Below, one piece after another: positions 14,545 through 15,615 of a stretch of DNA of 15,615 nucleotides. The notes under the pieces are model-generated. The model saw only the letters and a program-made list of their open reading frames with translations. It was not told where the DNA came from and made no database searches. The position numbers and the translations under genes are program-made. The stretch lies in assembly GCA_035455185.1 (NCBI GenBank), contig DATIFQ010000397.1:1-15615 (forward strand), given 5' to 3'. This stretch comes from JAEHDI01 sp035455185. GTDB lineage: Bacteria; Acidobacteriota; Terriglobia; Bryobacterales; Bryobacteraceae. How positions within the stretch are numbered: position 1 is the first letter of the stretch; each line of letters begins with the position of its first letter.

Positions 14545-14861
14545 CTCTAGTTTTTAGCGTACACCACTACTGCTCACTGAAGAGGCGAAGGGCGTCGTAC
14601 CGAGGTTACGCCCCAGATCCGTGGCTGGGCGCGCGGCGCCTCGAAGAACGCTGATGTCTTCGTCCTGAGCACATTGCGGAGAGTGACGAAGGATCTGCAG
14701 GCTGAGCCGTTATTGGGGATTTCGGAGGTTGTGGTACTGGGATTAACCTTAGTAATCAAAGCGTTGTTACCTATTGGGATTATTGACCTTAGCCCAATGC
14801 GTGATAGATTTAACTTTGCAGTTCACTGGAGGAGAACTATCCTCAATTGCGGGGTGAGCAC
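14545..14861. other. 317-bp intergenic region between divergent genes
   Basis: No convincing gene is seen here. The first half (14590-14710) is GC-rich and contains CTTCGTC (14658-14664) and GACGAAG (14685-14691), a 7-bp inverted repeat with a 20-base loop inside a stretch that reads like a degraded extragenic repeat. The second half (about 14708-14820) is clearly more AT-rich than the rest of the window and holds repeated TATTGGGATT-like words and the promoter of the downstream gene. A small hairpin (GAGGA 14829-14833, TCCTC 14840-14844) covers an SD-like GGAGGAG before the start. Confidence 0.6.
14783..14810 (+). promoter_or_regulatory. probable promoter of the beta-propeller gene, with flanking ATTGGG inverted repeat
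   Basis: TTGACC (14783-14788) as -35 and TAGATT (14805-14810) as -10 are spaced by 16 bp, with TG at 14802-14803 giving an extended -10. ATTGGG (14773-14778) and CCCAAT (14793-14798) form an inverted repeat centred on the -35 box, which could be an operator. The leader would be about 45 bases. Confidence 0.5.
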
Positions 14862-15615
14862 GTGCTAAGAGGAAAATTCCTGTTTTTCGGTCTGATGGTG
14901 TGCCTTGTTTCGGCAGCCTGGGGAGGAACGTTTGGCAAGGTCGTGCCGATCGGTGGTCACGCCTCCGATATCGCGCTCGACGAACGGCGTGGGGTGGTCT
15001 ACCTCGCCAACTTTACGGCCAATCGGATTGAGGTGATTTCCATCTCCGACTATTCACGCAAAACGCCCATCCGGGTCCCGAGGCAGCCGGGTTCTATCGC
15101 CCTGTCGCCAGATGCCCGCTACATGGTCGTCACGCATTTCGGCAAGTGGGACGCGACGTTCACGATCAAGCCGTCGGTCACGATCCTCGATCTCGATACC
15201 AATCAATCGCGGAACATCGATCTCGGCGACAACCCGCTCACGGTCGCGTTTGGAGGCGGCTCGCGGGCGTTGCTCGTCACGGAAGGCACGGTCGCTGCCG
15301 CCGGACGATTCCTGCTGTTAGATCCCGCATCAGGATCGCTGGAGGTGCTGGCGCCGGCCCTTGTGGGCGCCGACCAGCTACCGGTCCCGTTTGCCACCTT
15401 CCCGCCGGAGATCATCAAGGCGTCGGGGGGAGTGTCGGGCGACAACCGGTGGATCATCGGCATGGCCTCCGCACAACAGGCTGAGCAGGCACTTACCGTT
15501 CAATATCGGTACAACGTGCAGACCAGGCAGTTGAGCGTGATCTTTATCACATCCGCGCCACCGCTCGGCCCGCGCGTGGTCAGCGTCAATCAGGACGCCT
15601 CGATGAGCCTTCTGG
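14862..15615 (+). CDS. secreted YVTN-type beta-propeller protein, N-terminal part (cut by window edge)
   Basis: The frame is open from GTG at 14862 to the window end, 251 codons. GGGGTGA (14851-14857) precedes the start; an in-frame TTG at 14847, behind GGAGGAG (14828-14834), is an alternative. Residues 1-22 (RGKFLFFGLMVCLVSAAW core) are a signal peptide. After that come short beta-blade repeats: HASDIALDERRGVVYLAN at 33-50 with NRIEVISI, QPGSIALSPDARYMVVTHF at 76-93 with SVTILDLDT at 105-113, and NPLTVAFGGGSRALLVTEG at 124-142 with FLLLDPASG at 150-158. This is the pattern of YVTN/SMP-30-like seven-blade propellers, which act as binding or scaffold domains outside the cytoplasm. Solibacter-type proteins of this kind often carry further Ig-like or family-specific C-terminal domains, which would lie beyond the window. 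Function is unknown. Confidence 0.75.
   Translation, partial: MLRGKFLFFGLMVCLVSAAWGGTFGKVVPIGGHASDIALDERRGVVYLANFTANRIEVISISDYSRKTPIRVPRQPGSIALSPDARYMVVTHFGKWDATFTIKPSVTILDLDTNQSRNIDLGDNPLTVAFGGGSRALLVTEGTVAAAGRFLLLDPASGSLEVLAPALVGADQLPVPFATFPPEIIKASGGVSGDNRWIIGMASAQQAEQALTVQYRYNVQTRQLSVIFITSAPPLGPRVVSVNQDASMSLL

Noticed and set aside
14574..14759. 61-codon minus-strand frame upstream of the HlyD-type gene
   Set aside because: Its composition is low-complexity Ser/Thr/Arg, there is no SD, and it falls in the repeat-like region.
14674..14868. 64-codon plus-strand frame before the propeller gene
   Set aside because: It spans the promoter and leader, overlaps the next gene's start, and has no SD or similarity I can recognise.

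Overview
The window is high-GC bacterial DNA, densely coded and almost free of long intergenic gaps. The gene set suggests an acidobacterium of the Bryobacter/Solibacter type: a molybdenum hydroxylase beside sugar enzymes, a twin-arginine sugar-phosphate isomerase, a secreted YVTN-like beta-propeller protein, and secG beside a tRNA-Leu. That placement is an inference from gene content and style; there is no rRNA or marker gene here to prove it.

Region A (1-7183, all minus strand) is a run of six genes. In order of transcription they are: an RpiB-type sugar-phosphate isomerase with a twin-arginine N-terminus; the FAD, [2Fe-2S] and molybdopterin subunits of a xanthine dehydrogenase/aldehyde oxidase family enzyme, joined by two ATGA stop/start overlaps; a secreted GH3 beta-glycosidase; and an L-arabinose/L-fucose isomerase-family protein cut by the window edge. 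Gaps between them are short (68, 50 and 39 bp). The run reads as a carbohydrate utilisation unit: GH3 releases sugars, the two isomerases handle the sugar or its phosphate, and the molybdoenzyme oxidises an aldehyde or sugar-derived compound. The active site of the molybdoenzyme looks like that of aldehyde oxidases rather than purine hydroxylases.

Region B (7184-8072, minus strand) holds housekeeping genes: secG with a recognisable promoter, then tRNA-Leu(GAG) 47 bp downstream, the same order as secG-leuU in Escherichia coli. Between the tRNA and rpiB lies a 100-bp inverted-repeat element that looks like a REP/MITE-type sequence and may also act as a terminator.

Region C (8073-13195) starts with a glutaryl-CoA dehydrogenase (minus strand). 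It is divergent from a tightly coupled plus-strand pair: an exported TPR protein with a beta-rich C-terminal domain, and an exported glycoside-hydrolase-like TIM-barrel protein. The architecture of the pair resembles exopolysaccharide export/processing pairs such as PgaA/PgaB, but no synthase is present in the window.

Region D (13201-15615) has an HlyD-type periplasmic adaptor (minus strand) with no transporter beside it, ending tail-to-tail with the glycosidase-like gene. A 317-bp intergenic region follows, with an AT-rich promoter pocket, and then the start of a secreted beta-propeller protein that runs off the window end. No CRISPR array, rRNA, complete insertion sequence, or phage genes were seen.
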